The notes: generated by a model from the letters alone, not told the origin. 48,480 bases of DNA from Bradyrhizobium sp. C9 (GCF_002532045.1 NZ_NWTG01000040.1:1-48480), one strand, 5' to 3'. Positions 25,050 through 34,346 are shown, counted from the first letter of the stretch. Made by a program: numbers and translations.

Positions 25050-25703
25050 TCAGGCGTGCTCGAATCGCTCGATCCGCAGCGTCTCGGCCAGGCCGTCGCG
25101 GGTCCACTCCTGGAACGCCGGCAGCTGCATCATGGCATCGACATAGTGCTGCGCCTCCGGCTTCACCGGGATCGCGTAGGTGCGGAAGCGATGCACCACG
25201 GGCGCGTACATCGCGTCCGCCCCGGAAAATGCCCCGAACAGGAACGGACCATGCTTGCCGTAGCGCGCGTGGCAATCGGCCCAGATCTCCTCGATCCGCG
25301 CCACATTGGCCCGTGCATCGTCCGACAGCGCGACGGCGCGGATCGGCCGGTGCAGGTTCATGCCGCATTCGCTGCGCAGCGGCACGAAGCCTGAGTGCAT
25401 CTCCGCCGAGATCGCGCGGGCATGCGCGCGCGCCGCCCGATCCGACGGCCACAGCTTCGCCTCGGGAACCTTCTCGGCGAGATATTCGATGATCGCCAGC
25501 GAATCCCACACCGTGACGTCGCCGTCGATCAGCGTCGGCACCTTGCCGGCCTTGCTGAAGGAGAGGATGCGGTCCTTGTCGGCCTGGTCGGTGTAGAGCG
25601 GAACGAAGATTTCCTCGAACGGGATGTCGTTGGCGCGCAGCGCCAGCCAGGGCCGCATCGACCATGACGAATAGTTCTTGTTGCCGATGACGAGCTTGAG
25701 CAT
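25050..25703 (-). CDS. Glutathione S-transferase family protein
   Basis: The 217-residue cytosolic protein has an N-terminal thioredoxin fold (about 1-80; LKLVIGNKNYSSWSMRPWLAL with SSWS as likely glutathione-activating residues, and VPTLIDGDVTVWDSLAIIEYL with the cis-Pro and glutathione-binding ES/DS element) and an all-helical C-terminal domain. The substrate is unknown. The start at 25703 begins the family-typical MLKLVIGN; AGGA is placed 8 bp upstream. The gene is divergent from DUF599. Confidence 0.9.
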   Translation of the reverse strand: MLKLVIGNKNYSSWSMRPWLALRANDIPFEEIFVPLYTDQADKDRILSFSKAGKVPTLIDGDVTVWDSLAIIEYLAEKVPEAKLWPSDRAARAHARAISAEMHSGFVPLRSECGMNLHRPIRAVALSDDARANVARIEEIWADCHARYGKHGPFLFGAFSGADAMYAPVVHRFRTYAIPVKPEAQHYVDAMMQLPAFQEWTRDGLAETLRIERFEHA

Positions 25704-25822
25704 GCCTGTGAATCCTGTTGCCACGCCAGTTTGCCATAGTGCATTGCACACGTTCAACCTGTACATGACGCGGGATGCAGCGGCGCGGACGGATCGCCGC
25801 GCATTGACGAAGGAAGGCACCA

Positions 25823-26500
25823 ATGAGCGGCTATTGGGTCGACATCCTGGCCGTCGGCTTCTTTGCGCTGGAATGGCTGGTCTACGCCATCACGCTGGAG
25901 CACACCGCCTATGGGCGCGACAGCCTGTCGGCCCGAATGCATGTCTATCGCGAGATCTGGGTGCGCAATCTGCTCAATCGCGACGCGCGGATGGTCGACA
26001 TGCAGATCATGGCCAGCCTGCAGAACGGCACCGCGTTCTTCGCCTCGACCAGCCTGATCGCGATCGGCGGTGCGCTGGCGCTGCTGCGCGCGACCAGCGA
26101 CGCGCTCGCGGTGCTCGGTGCGCTGCCGGTCAACCTGACGCCCTCGCCGGCTTTGTGGGAGATCAAGTGCATCGGGCTGATCCTGATCTTCATCTACACC
26201 TTCTTCAAATTCGCCTGGGCCTATCGGCTGTTCAACTATGTTGCGATCCTGTTCGGTGCGATGCCGCCGGCCGGCCAGCGCGACACGCCGGAGGCGGAGG
26301 CCCATGTGATCCGCACCACGCGGCTGTTCGAGACCGCGGGCCGGCACTTCAACCGCGGCCAGCGCGCGTTCTTCTTCGCGCTCGGCTATCTCGGCTGGTT
26401 CGTCAGCCCCTGGGTGCTGTTCGCCACGACAGCCGCGGTCGTCATCGTGATCTGGCGCCGGCAGTTCGCCTCGAATGCCTGGCAGGCGATGGGAAGCTGA
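25823..26500 (+). CDS. DUF599-family membrane protein
   Basis: The 225-residue protein has about four hydrophobic spans (roughly 8-26, 72-95, 112-140, 185-210) and fits DUF599, a conserved bacterial inner-membrane family of unknown function. GREHTAYGRDSL-like and REIWVRNLLNRDARMVDMQI segments lie on the cytoplasmic side. The gene is divergent from the GST gene across 119 bp. No role can be assigned. Confidence 0.85.
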   Translation: MSGYWVDILAVGFFALEWLVYAITLEHTAYGRDSLSARMHVYREIWVRNLLNRDARMVDMQIMASLQNGTAFFASTSLIAIGGALALLRATSDALAVLGALPVNLTPSPALWEIKCIGLILIFIYTFFKFAWAYRLFNYVAILFGAMPPAGQRDTPEAEAHVIRTTRLFETAGRHFNRGQRAFFFALGYLGWFVSPWVLFATTAAVVIVIWRRQFASNAWQAMGS

Positions 26501-26513
26501 GACTTGCCTCCGC

Positions 26514-27410
26514 TCACGATGCAAAATCGCGCGGCGTGAAGTCGAGGTCGAGCACCTTCCATTCGCCGTAGCGATCCCGCGGCAACATCGCGTAGGGCTG
26601 GCAGGCCTGCAGCGCCTCGGTCGCGCTCTTGAGCAGCAGCGGTCCCTTTTCCGACGCGGTGGCTTCGATCAGCAACGGCGATGCGCCGAGCTTGCCGTCG
26701 GGCTTCATGAACACCCGGAGCTTGATCCTGACGTCATCGCCGGTGCTCAGCGTCGCCGGGAGCTTCATGCAGCTCTTCAGATGACGGCGGAATTCGGCGA
26801 CCACGCTGGAGCCGACGTCGGCCTGTTCGGTGGCCGCGGCGTCGAAATTGTCCTTGCCGGGACCGGGGCCGTGCGGCGCTTCGGCCGGCAGCTTGACGGG
26901 GATGTCGGGCGGCAAACCGAGCATGACATTGTATTTGACGGACAGGTCAGGCTCGGGCTGCGCATAGGCAGGTTGCGACGGCGGCGCCGCCTGCTGGGGC
27001 ATCGGTGGCGTCTGCGGTGCCGGCGTCTGCGGTGTGGGCTGCTCGACCGCGGCGTGCTGCGGCGCCAGGCTGGGTTTGGGCTCCGGCGGCGTCGCCTGCT
27101 TCTGCGGCGGCTGCTGCTGGGCCTGCTGCGGCTGTGCTGCCGGCGCTTGCGCCGATGGTTCGGACTTGGCGGTGTCCACGGGCTTGTCGAGCGACGGCAA
27201 CTGGAACTCGGGCGTTGGCGACGGGCTCGGCACCGGATCGGGCTTGATCTCGGTTTTGGCGACCTCCTGCGGCGTCACGATCTCGACCGGCACCGTGTCA
27301 GCGGCGACGGGATCGAACTGATGCACCTCCGAATACAGGAAAATCAGCGCGAGCAGCATCAGGTGCACGAACACCGACGCCAGCAGATCCGCGTTTGGCC
27401 GAAACTTCAT
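26514..27410 (-). CDS. TonB/TolA-like energy-transduction protein
   Basis: The 298-residue protein has a single N-terminal membrane span (about 9-27), a long Pro/Gln/Ala-rich periplasmic stretch (about 50-165) and a globular C-terminal domain (about 200-298) with the TonB/TolA-type pattern (RHLKSCMKLPATLSTGD, VRIKLRVFMKPDGKL, SATEALQACQPYAMLP). That domain would contact an outer-membrane receptor or the Tol-Pal complex. No exbB/exbD or tolQ/R genes adjoin it, so its partner is uncertain. The low-complexity centre is typical of the family. Confidence 0.8.
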   Translation of the reverse strand: MKFRPNADLLASVFVHLMLLALIFLYSEVHQFDPVAADTVPVEIVTPQEVAKTEIKPDPVPSPSPTPEFQLPSLDKPVDTAKSEPSAQAPAAQPQQAQQQPPQKQATPPEPKPSLAPQHAAVEQPTPQTPAPQTPPMPQQAAPPSQPAYAQPEPDLSVKYNVMLGLPPDIPVKLPAEAPHGPGPGKDNFDAAATEQADVGSSVVAEFRRHLKSCMKLPATLSTGDDVRIKLRVFMKPDGKLGASPLLIEATASEKGPLLLKSATEALQACQPYAMLPRDRYGEWKVLDLDFTPRDFAS

Positions 27411-27602
27411 CCCGCTCGATCACATCAGTGTCGTCTCCCCGCCGGTCACAATACCGGCCGGAACCTGCCTGCCTCAATCCCCATTCGGTCCAAAACCGCA
27501 ATCGGCCAGCGCAATAGCATGATCCGGACCGCTGCCCAGCCATTTTCCGCGCGGCGATTCACAGCCAAGGACCCGATGTGCCATGGGCCGTCCAATGGGC
27601 CG
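27411..27602. other. Gap between TonB-like and aldo/keto reductase genes
   Basis: About 190 bp upstream of the TonB-like gene on the minus strand, presumably with its promoter. No other feature was recognised. Confidence 0.35.
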
Positions 27603-28388
27603 TCAGCGCGCGGCCGCGTTTCCGATCGCCGAAATCTCGCGCATGTCCTCATCCGACAACTCGAAGTCGAAGATGTCGAGATTTTCCTGGAGCCGCTCGA
27701 GCTTCGAGGTGCGCGGGATCGCCGAGACATTCTGCTGCACCAGCCAGCGCAGGCAGACCTGGGCAGCCGTCTTGCGATAGCGGTCGCCGATCCGTGCCAG
27801 GGCGCGGTCACCCTTGACGCGTCCCTTCGCGATCGGGCTATAGGCGACGAACGCCATGCCATGGCGCGTACACGCCTCGATCACATCGGCCTGGCCAAGG
27901 TAAGGATGGTACTCGACCTGATCGCAGGCGAGCGGCTCGGGGCACGCCGCCACCGCCTCCTCGATCAGCGCCGCGTTGAAGTTCGAGACCCCGATATGCC
28001 GCGCCAGTCCCGCCTGCCTGACCCGCGCCAGCGCGCCGAGCGTCTCGGCAAGCGGCACGTGCGGATGCGGCCAGTGCAACAACAACAGATCGACCTCGGT
28101 CAGGCGCAGCCGCGCCAGGCTCTCTTTGGCGGAGCGTTCGAGATCCTTCGCCATGAAATGCGTGGTCCAGATCTTGGTGGTCAGGAACACATCGTCGCGC
28201 TTGACGCCGGAGGCGCGCAGCCCCTCGCCGACCTCGCGCTCATTGTCATAGATCTGGGCGGTGTCGATGTGCCGGTAACCGAGCCGCAGCGCCTGCTCGA
28301 CGATGCGGGCGCAGGTCCGCCCGCGCAGCTCCCAGGTGCCGAGCCCGATCGCGGGGATTCTGGCACCGTTGCCTTCGACCACATTCAT
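27603..28388 (-). CDS. Aldo/keto reductase, DkgB-like
   Basis: The 261-residue cytoplasmic NADPH-dependent reductase is an AKR5-type (2,5-diketo-D-gluconate reductase) family member. The catalytic tetrad is visible: D42 in IDTAQIYDNE, Y47, K72 in TTKIWTT, H105 in LLLLHWPH. Substrates of relatives include 2,5-diketogluconate, methylglyoxal and other carbonyls; the physiological substrate is unknown. It stands alone on the minus strand. Confidence 0.88.
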   Translation of the reverse strand: MNVVEGNGARIPAIGLGTWELRGRTCARIVEQALRLGYRHIDTAQIYDNEREVGEGLRASGVKRDDVFLTTKIWTTHFMAKDLERSAKESLARLRLTEVDLLLLHWPHPHVPLAETLGALARVRQAGLARHIGVSNFNAALIEEAVAACPEPLACDQVEYHPYLGQADVIEACTRHGMAFVAYSPIAKGRVKGDRALARIGDRYRKTAAQVCLRWLVQQNVSAIPRTSKLERLQENLDIFDFELSDEDMREISAIGNAAAR

Positions 28389-28461
28389 GGGCCCAGTATG
28401 CGCGCATCACGAGGACCTGCCAACTCACGTATCAGTTCCGCGCCTGCCCCGTTGCGACGGC

Positions 28462-29811
28462 TCACCGCTCCGGCTGGTAACCGTCGGTCAACGTCTTCAG
28501 GAAGGCGACGATGTCGGCTTCATCCTGCGCGGTCATCGCAGGCGTGTCGCCGAGATGGCGCTCGAACGGCGGATCGCTGACGTCGACATTGCCGTGATGC
28601 TTCGCCGGCAGATCGTCGTATTTGCGCACCGTACCGTCGGCTGCACGCGGATACACCTTCTCCGGATTGGTATCGCGGAAGTTATAGAAATCGAGCACCT
28701 GCTCGAGGCTCGTGAAGACGCCGTTGTGGAAGAACACGCGCCGGGTCGCTGTGTTGCGCAAGGTCGGCGTCAGAAACATCCCGCAATATTGCGTCTGCTC
28801 GGCAATGTCGGTGCGATACGGACCGCAGACCCCGAGATCGAAATGATTGGGGTCGCGGTTGCCGGCGAGCGCGGCGTTGCGCGGCGCGCCGAGCGCCTCA
28901 TACTGGTGGTCAGTGAAGAGCGGCGGCAGGCCGTCGCGGGTCGGCGCCGAGGTATGGCAGCCGCCGCAATTGGCCTTGTCCGGATCGTTGAACAATTGCA
29001 GGCCACGCAACTCGCTCTCGCTCAGCCGCGCCTTGCCTTCGAGCCAGTAGTCGAACTTGCTGGTGTAGGGATGGAAGCTCGGCTCCTCGACCTGATAGCG
29101 CGCCACCGCGAACATCGCCTCCGCGACCAGCAACCGCGTATTGTCGAAGACCTGAGCGCCGAACAGTTCGGCAAAGCGCGGCGCATAGCTTGCCTGGCGC
29201 AGCTTCTGCGCCACCACCTCGATGCTGCCGCCGTCCATCTCATTGGGATCGAGCAGCGGGAAGATCGCCTGGTCCTGCAGCGTATCGGCGCGGCCGTCCC
29301 AGAACAGTCCGCCCTGCGGCACGATGTTGACCGCCGACGCCGCGGTCCCGGTCGCAACCTTCTTCGCGCGCGCGGCCTGCCGGCCCGCCGCGGCCAGTTG
29401 CGCGAAGTCGACGAGATTGTCGTCCTCGTCCTTCTCCGGTCCGATGCTGAAATTCGGCTGGCGTTCCAGATAGGTCAGGCCGGGAACGGCGCGCGTCCCC
29501 TGCCGCGACTGCGCGGGGCCCCCGAACATGACAGCCGCATCATTGGGCGGACCGTAGGCGTGGTCCGGGCTGTGACAGGAGGCGCAGGACAACGCGCCCG
29601 ACGACGACAGCGACGCGTCGAAGAAAATCTTCTGGCCGAGCTGCGCCATGCCGGACAGCGGGGCGACCGGCGGGCGCCGGAGCTGCACCGGATGCGGATT
29701 CGTCCCCGGGAGCCCTTGCGTCCCAGGAAGCCCTGTCGTCTCGACTGCCGCAACGGCGCCGGCCATGCAGAGCAGGCCGGCGCCGAGAAGCCACAACATG
29801 CGGCCGTTCAT
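28462..29811 (-). CDS. Di-haem cytochrome c peroxidase / MauG-family protein
   Basis: The 449-residue periplasmic protein has a signal peptide (about 1-22) and two c-type haem sites, CASCH (76-80) and CGGCH (282-286), the mark of the bacterial cytochrome c peroxidase/MauG superfamily. A conserved TPTLRNTATRRVFFHNGVF (about 348-366) follows the second haem. Family members reduce H2O2 with a c-type cytochrome or act as oxidases of other proteins. It is second in a two-gene operon (24-bp gap) behind a secreted His-rich phosphoesterase, a pairing that suggests a joint periplasmic role not yet known. Confidence 0.9.
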   Translation of the reverse strand: MNGRMLWLLGAGLLCMAGAVAAVETTGLPGTQGLPGTNPHPVQLRRPPVAPLSGMAQLGQKIFFDASLSSSGALSCASCHSPDHAYGPPNDAAVMFGGPAQSRQGTRAVPGLTYLERQPNFSIGPEKDEDDNLVDFAQLAAAGRQAARAKKVATGTAASAVNIVPQGGLFWDGRADTLQDQAIFPLLDPNEMDGGSIEVVAQKLRQASYAPRFAELFGAQVFDNTRLLVAEAMFAVARYQVEEPSFHPYTSKFDYWLEGKARLSESELRGLQLFNDPDKANCGGCHTSAPTRDGLPPLFTDHQYEALGAPRNAALAGNRDPNHFDLGVCGPYRTDIAEQTQYCGMFLTPTLRNTATRRVFFHNGVFTSLEQVLDFYNFRDTNPEKVYPRAADGTVRKYDDLPAKHHGNVDVSDPPFERHLGDTPAMTAQDEADIVAFLKTLTDGYQPER

Positions 29812-29835
29812 ATGACGTCCAGTGATCCCAGAGCG

Positions 29836-31539
29836 TTAGTGGTGGTGATGATCGTCAGATGGGCTGACGATCACCGTGCCGGCCGTCGGATCGAGGAACA
29901 GCTTGTTCTGCCGATCGTCGCCGTCGTGATCGTGATCGTGGCCATGATCGAAATCGAACATGTCCGTGATCGATTCGACGCTGTCGTCGAACGCGCCGCC
30001 GCCGAGACGCTGACCGTGCAGCCAATTGTCCTCGATGAAGCGCACGACCGACGCCTGCGAGATGCGCGTGTGGCTGACGAAGTTCTTCTTGGCGTAGGGC
30101 GAGATCACGATGAACGGAATCCGCGTGCCGGGACCGCAGCGGCCGTTCACCGGCTGGCCGTTGAGGCCCTTCGGCTGCGTCTGCTTGCCGATGCCGCGGC
30201 CGCACTGGCCGGGACCGTTGACCTGGTCGGCGGTCGGATCGTACGAGGCGCTGATCGGCGCGGTGTACTGGTGGTCGTACCAGCCGTCGGAGTCGTCATA
30301 GGTGATGATGACCGCGGTGTCGCGCCACTCCGGCTGCTTCTGCAGGAAGTTGATCAGCTCGACATTGCCGGCCTGCTCGTCGAGCGGATCGGAGTTGCCG
30401 GGATGACCGTCCTGATAGGCCGGCATCTTGATGTAAGAGACCGCCGGGAGGTTGCCGGCTTTCACCGAAGCGTAGAAGTCCTCGAGATCGTAGGCATGAT
30501 TGGCCGGATCGAGCATCTTGCTGCCGGGAACGTAGCTGTGGCCCACAGCGCTCACCGAGCTCGGCCGCGCATGGGTCGGGTTGGCGGTCGACTTGTAGTA
30601 CTGGAACCAGGCGTGGTGCGGGATGTAGTCCACGATGGTGCCGTTGACGTTGCTCGAGAACGTGCTGCGGCCGCAGTTGGTGGTGCCGTTGCTGTTCTTG
30701 AGCGTCAGGTCGAAGCCGCCCATGAAGCTGCCCCAGCTGATCTTTTCGGCATTGAGCAGGTCGCCGATGTTCTTGCTGGTCATCAGGACCTGGCTGGTCG
30801 TGCTCGAGCACGCGTCGTAGGCCGGATCGGTATCACCGATCAGCGTCAGGCCGCCCTGGCCGTCGGCGATCGACGATGACGTGCCGACGATGTTCTGCGC
30901 ACCGTTGGTCTGGCCGGACACCACCTCGAGCGCACCGGGCGTCGACGGACCGAAGGTGTCGGTCCAGCTATTATCGCTCATCGCGAAGTTCTGGGCGTAA
31001 TTCCAGAACGCGGTGACGGTGTTGCCGTCGAAATAACCCATCACTTGCCCGTTGGTGCCGAAGGCGCCGACGCCGCCGGCAGTGCCGCGACCGGTGAATT
31101 CCGGAAACAGGTCTTCCTTGCCGTTGTCGACCGCCTGCTGCTCGGGCGTATAGGCATGGTTCTGCGAGCGCGTGTTGGCCTGCGTGCGGTCAAGCCGGAA
31201 CGGATTGGTCGCGCCGGTGCCGTTGGCCGGATTGAGGTTCGGGTTGTTGGTCAGCAGATCGGCGCTCACAAGGTTGTTGACCTTCGGCGTATGCGGCTTC
31301 GCCGTGAACGGAATCGAGCCGGTCGGATTGGCCGCATTCGGGTAGGTCGCGAAATAATGATCGAACGAGCGGTTCTCGTTGAAGATCACGACGAGATGCT
31401 TGATCGGCGTTGCGGTGTGAATGTCGCGCGGATGACGATGATCGTGATCCCTATCATCGTCGTGAGCGGCGGCGCTGCACACAACTGCAGCAGCAGCGAC
31501 CAGACAGACTCCGGCCGTCGAAAGAAACTTGGCTTTCAC
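29836..31539 (-). CDS. Secreted phosphoesterase (phospholipase C / acid phosphatase family) with natural His-rich ends
   Basis: The 567-residue protein has a signal peptide (about 1-25) and the phosphoesterase family core: FNENRSFDHYFATYP (about 53-67) as the signature with the metal-binding/nucleophile region, and DDSDGWYDHQY further on. Members hydrolyse phospholipid or phosphate monoesters outside the cytoplasm. Both ends are His/Asp-rich: HDDDRDHDHRH (26-36) and DHGHDHDHDGDD plus a terminal HHHH (564-567), which should bind divalent metals. The start is GTG; a nearby ATG is out of frame. It is the first gene of an operon with the di-haem peroxidase. Confidence 0.88.
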   Translation of the reverse strand: MKAKFLSTAGVCLVAAAAVVCSAAAHDDDRDHDHRHPRDIHTATPIKHLVVIFNENRSFDHYFATYPNAANPTGSIPFTAKPHTPKVNNLVSADLLTNNPNLNPANGTGATNPFRLDRTQANTRSQNHAYTPEQQAVDNGKEDLFPEFTGRGTAGGVGAFGTNGQVMGYFDGNTVTAFWNYAQNFAMSDNSWTDTFGPSTPGALEVVSGQTNGAQNIVGTSSSIADGQGGLTLIGDTDPAYDACSSTTSQVLMTSKNIGDLLNAEKISWGSFMGGFDLTLKNSNGTTNCGRSTFSSNVNGTIVDYIPHHAWFQYYKSTANPTHARPSSVSAVGHSYVPGSKMLDPANHAYDLEDFYASVKAGNLPAVSYIKMPAYQDGHPGNSDPLDEQAGNVELINFLQKQPEWRDTAVIITYDDSDGWYDHQYTAPISASYDPTADQVNGPGQCGRGIGKQTQPKGLNGQPVNGRCGPGTRIPFIVISPYAKKNFVSHTRISQASVVRFIEDNWLHGQRLGGGAFDDSVESITDMFDFDHGHDHDHDGDDRQNKLFLDPTAGTVIVSPSDDHHHH

Positions 31540-31761
31540 CGTAGTGCCCCATTTTTTAAGGATTTATGACGTCGACATGCGACACATTATCCAGCGCGCG
31601 TAACAGCTCTGTGTCGGTTTTGCGATTGACGCATCATCGCAACGTGATCGTTACGCGCTCGATTTCACACGGCGGTTGCGGCGCGCGCGAACGGACGTTG
31701 CATCGATGTCATGGAAGCGAGGCCGTGTCGACGACACGGGCAAGCACGATCGTCAGATCAT
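31540..31761. other. Intergenic region upstream of the phosphoesterase operon
   Basis: About 220 bp between the operon start and the small gene at 31762. It contains a perfect 17-base palindrome, CCGTGTCG-A-CGACACGG, at 31723-31739, which may be an operator of the operon or an end structure of the hydantoinase-type operon on the same strand. GATAAT on the minus strand near 31590 is a possible -10. No gene is supported. Confidence 0.4.
31723..31739. promoter_or_regulatory. 17-bp palindrome CCGTGTCG-A-CGACACGG
   Basis: A perfect 8-1-8 inverted repeat, 22 bp after the stop codon of the small minus-strand gene and about 180 bp upstream of the phosphoesterase start. The minimal loop argues for a protein-binding site rather than a terminator. 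Confidence 0.45.
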
Positions 31762-31956
31762 TCACTTGAACAGCTTGATATCGTCAGATCCGTAGAATTT
31801 TGGGTTCGCCAAAATTTGATTGACCAGCGACTCTGCTTGGCTCTCCAGGTCAAGCTGCGTCAAAATCTCGATCATCTTCGATCGATCCGCTGCAGTGACT
31901 GCCTTGTCCCATTCTGCCAGCCGCCCGGAAACGACGATCCGTTCGTTCAACGTCAT
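31762..31956 (-). CDS. Small conserved hypothetical protein
   Basis: The 64-residue product reads MTLNERIVVSGRLAEWDKAV... and ends with ILANPKFYGSDDIKLFK. It resembles short helical proteins that occur many times in Bradyrhizobium genomes with a pattern ending in NPKxYG; their role is not known. The ATG at 31956 is chosen by that similarity. It follows the alpha/beta hydrolase gene by 47 bp on the same strand and may be the last gene of the operon. Confidence 0.6.
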   Translation of the reverse strand: MTLNERIVVSGRLAEWDKAVTAADRSKMIEILTQLDLESQAESLVNQILANPKFYGSDDIKLFK

Positions 31957-32003
31957 GCCAGCGTATGATGATCCATATTCCGGCTCCGTGGACGCAACTA
32001 CCT

Positions 32004-32888
32004 CTAATCCTTCATCCCCGTGATCGATGCACTGACCGCTCGCGGATCGCGCTGTGGCCAGCGGCCGCTTTCGACCTGCGACAGGAAATCGCCGACGATC
32101 CGGTTGTATTCGTCGGGCTCCTCGATGTTGATGGCGTGGCCGCAATTCGGCATCACCGCGAGCGCGGCCGACGGAATGTTCTGCTTCATCAGGATGCCAG
32201 GCAGCAGGCACGGCCAATCCTCGTCGCCGGTGATGATCAGCGTCGGCACATTGATGCGCCTCATCTCGTCGACCAGCGTGTACAGCGAGGGACGCTCCTT
32301 CTGGACGCCCTGCTGGGTATTGGCGGATCCCACCGCCGAGTGCTCGGCGAGCATGGCCTTGAACTCGGCGTGACCGCGCGGGTCCTTGTTCTCGTACTGC
32401 ACCCGCGTCGGCCCGTAGGCGTAACGCTCGGCGAAGGCCGGCATGCCCTCCTTGCGGATGGTCGCCGCGATCACGTCGGCCTCGGCGCGAAACGTCTCGC
32501 GCTTGTCGAGCTCGGCGCCATAGCCGCAACCGCCGATGCACAACGACAGCGCCCGCGTCGGGTGACGCAATCCGAAATGCAGGGTCGCAAAGCCACCCAT
32601 CGAGAGGCCGATAATATGCGCCTTCGGCGCGCCGATGTGATCGAGCACGGCAAGAATATCGTCGGCGGCGCGCGCCTGCGAATAGGACGAAACCTGCTCG
32701 GGCACGTCAGACGGCGGAAAGCCGCGTGCATTGTAGGCGATGGTGCGGAAGCGCTTGCCGAAATGCCGCATCTGCGGCTCGTAGCTGCGCAAATCGCCGG
32801 CGAATTCATGGACCAGGATCACCGGATGGCCGGATCCGGTCTCCTCGAAATACAGCCGCACGCCGTCATCTGTTACAGCAAAGGGCAT
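32004..32888 (-). CDS. Alpha/beta hydrolase of the hydantoinase-type operon
   Basis: The 294-residue protein has the alpha/beta-hydrolase fold: HEFAGDLRS (about 27-35, oxyanion region), nucleophile elbow GLSMGG with S96, acid residue in ITGDEDWPC (D222 or D224) and catalytic H251 in PNCGHAINIEEP. It resembles the 3-oxoadipate enol-lactonase/peptidase-like branch. No signal peptide. It lies 45 bp downstream of the hydantoinase gene, so it probably acts on the same pathway, for instance on an ester or amide formed there. That role is inference. Confidence 0.85.
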   Translation of the reverse strand: MPFAVTDDGVRLYFEETGSGHPVILVHEFAGDLRSYEPQMRHFGKRFRTIAYNARGFPPSDVPEQVSSYSQARAADDILAVLDHIGAPKAHIIGLSMGGFATLHFGLRHPTRALSLCIGGCGYGAELDKRETFRAEADVIAATIRKEGMPAFAERYAYGPTRVQYENKDPRGHAEFKAMLAEHSAVGSANTQQGVQKERPSLYTLVDEMRRINVPTLIITGDEDWPCLLPGILMKQNIPSAALAVMPNCGHAINIEEPDEYNRIVGDFLSQVESGRWPQRDPRAVSASITGMKD

Positions 32889-32933
32889 GGTGGTCTCCTG
32901 CCTTCTTGTTTCGCGGGTGACGTCCTTCGCGCG

Positions 32934-34346
32934 TTACGGGATGGTCGCCCCCGCCGGAGGTTTGGCGCGCGGCAAGTATGTGCCGTGCGCCTTGCTGCCG
33001 ACAAGGGTGCCGTCGTCGACGACCACCTTGCCGCGCACCATGGTCAGCACCGGCCAGCCCGTGACCTCGAGCCCTTCATAGGGCGTATAGTCCGAGCCGT
33101 CGTGGATCAGCTCGTGGCGGATCGTCACCTTGCGCTTCGGATCCCACAGCGCGATGTCGGCATCCGAGCCGACGGCGATCGTGCCCTTGCGCGGATAGAG
33201 CCCGTAGATCTTGGCGTGATTGGTGGCGCTGAAGGCAACGAAGCTGTTGAGGTCGATGCGGCCCTTCACCACGCCCTCGGAGAACAGGATCGGCAGCCGC
33301 GTCGCCACACCGGGAATGCCGTTCGGCACCCAGCGGAAGCTGGTGCGCCCCTTGGGCGCGAGCTTGCCTTGCGGGTCGTCATAGCGGAACGGGCAATGGT
33401 CCGACGAGAACACCGAAAACACTTTCTGCTGCAGGCCTTGCCAGCACGCCTGCTGGCTGGCGACGTCGCGCGGCGGCGGCGAGCAGACGTACTTGGCGCC
33501 TTCCATGTTGAGCTGATCGAGATCCCTCTCGGTCAGCATGAGATATTGCGGACAGGTTTCGCCCATCACCCGCAAGCCCCGCTGCTGGGCACGGCGGATC
33601 TCGTCCATCGCTTCGCGATTCGAGACATGCACGATCATGATCGGCACGTCGACGAGCTCCGACAATGAAATCGCGCGATGGGTGGCCTCGCGCTCGACCG
33701 GGATCGGCCGCGAGGTCGCGTGGAAACGCGGCGCAGTGTTGCCGGCGCGTTCCAGCCGGTCGGTCAGGAAGCGGATGGCGTCGAAGTTTTCCGCATGCAC
33801 CATCAGCATCGCGCCGGTCTCGCGCGCGACCGACATGGTCTCCAGCAGCTCGCGATCCGACAGCGCCAGCCCCTCATAGGTCATGAAGACTTTCAGCGAG
33901 GTGTAGCCGTCCTCGACCAGCGCCGGCAGCTCCTGGCCCAGCACGTGCTCGGTCGGATCGGTGACGATCAGATGGAAGGCGACGTCGACATGGCATTCGC
34001 CCTCGGCCAGCGCATGATAGTGCTTCAGCGCCTCGCGCAGCGTCTGGCCTTTCTCCTGCAGGCAGAACGGCAGCACGGTGGTGTTGCCGCCGAACGCCGC
34101 CGAGCGGGTGCCGCTGGCAAAGCCGTCGGCCATCACGATGCCGTCGCCCGACGGCTGGGCGAAATGGACATGGCTGTCGATGCCGCCGGGCAGCACGAGG
34201 CGGTCGGTGGCGTCGATGATCTCGGCCGCATCACCGAGATCATGACCCAGCGCCGTGATCTTGCCGTCGCGGATTCCGACGTCGCAGGCGAAGGTATCGG
34301 CAGCGGTCACGACCGTGCCGCCGCGGATGATGGTGTCGAAGGACAT
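32934..34346 (-). CDS. Dihydropyrimidinase/hydantoinase-family amidohydrolase
   Basis: The 470-residue enzyme belongs to the D-hydantoinase/dihydropyrimidinase branch of the amidohydrolase superfamily, which opens cyclic amides. The binuclear metal site is visible: HVH (59-61), carboxylated Lys K152 in SLKVFMTYE, H184 in MVHAEN, a further His in IVHVSN and the Asp in FSSDHCPF. It begins one base into the stop of the racemase-fold gene (TGATG), so they are translationally coupled. The substrate could be a hydantoin, a dihydropyrimidine or a cyclic imide; the companion genes do not include a carbamoylase or beta-ureidopropionase, so a standard hydantoin or uracil route is not complete here. Confidence 0.9.
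   Translation of the reverse strand: MSFDTIIRGGTVVTAADTFACDVGIRDGKITALGHDLGDAAEIIDATDRLVLPGGIDSHVHFAQPSGDGIVMADGFASGTRSAAFGGNTTVLPFCLQEKGQTLREALKHYHALAEGECHVDVAFHLIVTDPTEHVLGQELPALVEDGYTSLKVFMTYEGLALSDRELLETMSVARETGAMLMVHAENFDAIRFLTDRLERAGNTAPRFHATSRPIPVEREATHRAISLSELVDVPIMIVHVSNREAMDEIRRAQQRGLRVMGETCPQYLMLTERDLDQLNMEGAKYVCSPPPRDVASQQACWQGLQQKVFSVFSSDHCPFRYDDPQGKLAPKGRTSFRWVPNGIPGVATRLPILFSEGVVKGRIDLNSFVAFSATNHAKIYGLYPRKGTIAVGSDADIALWDPKRKVTIRHELIHDGSDYTPYEGLEVTGWPVLTMVRGKVVVDDGTLVGSKAHGTYLPRAKPPAGATIP

Noticed and set aside
26475..30879. Long plus-strand frames opposite the TonB-like, aldo/keto reductase, peroxidase and phosphoesterase genes
   Set aside because: All lie antisense to recognised genes with intact motifs; their composition is the usual high-GC artefact.
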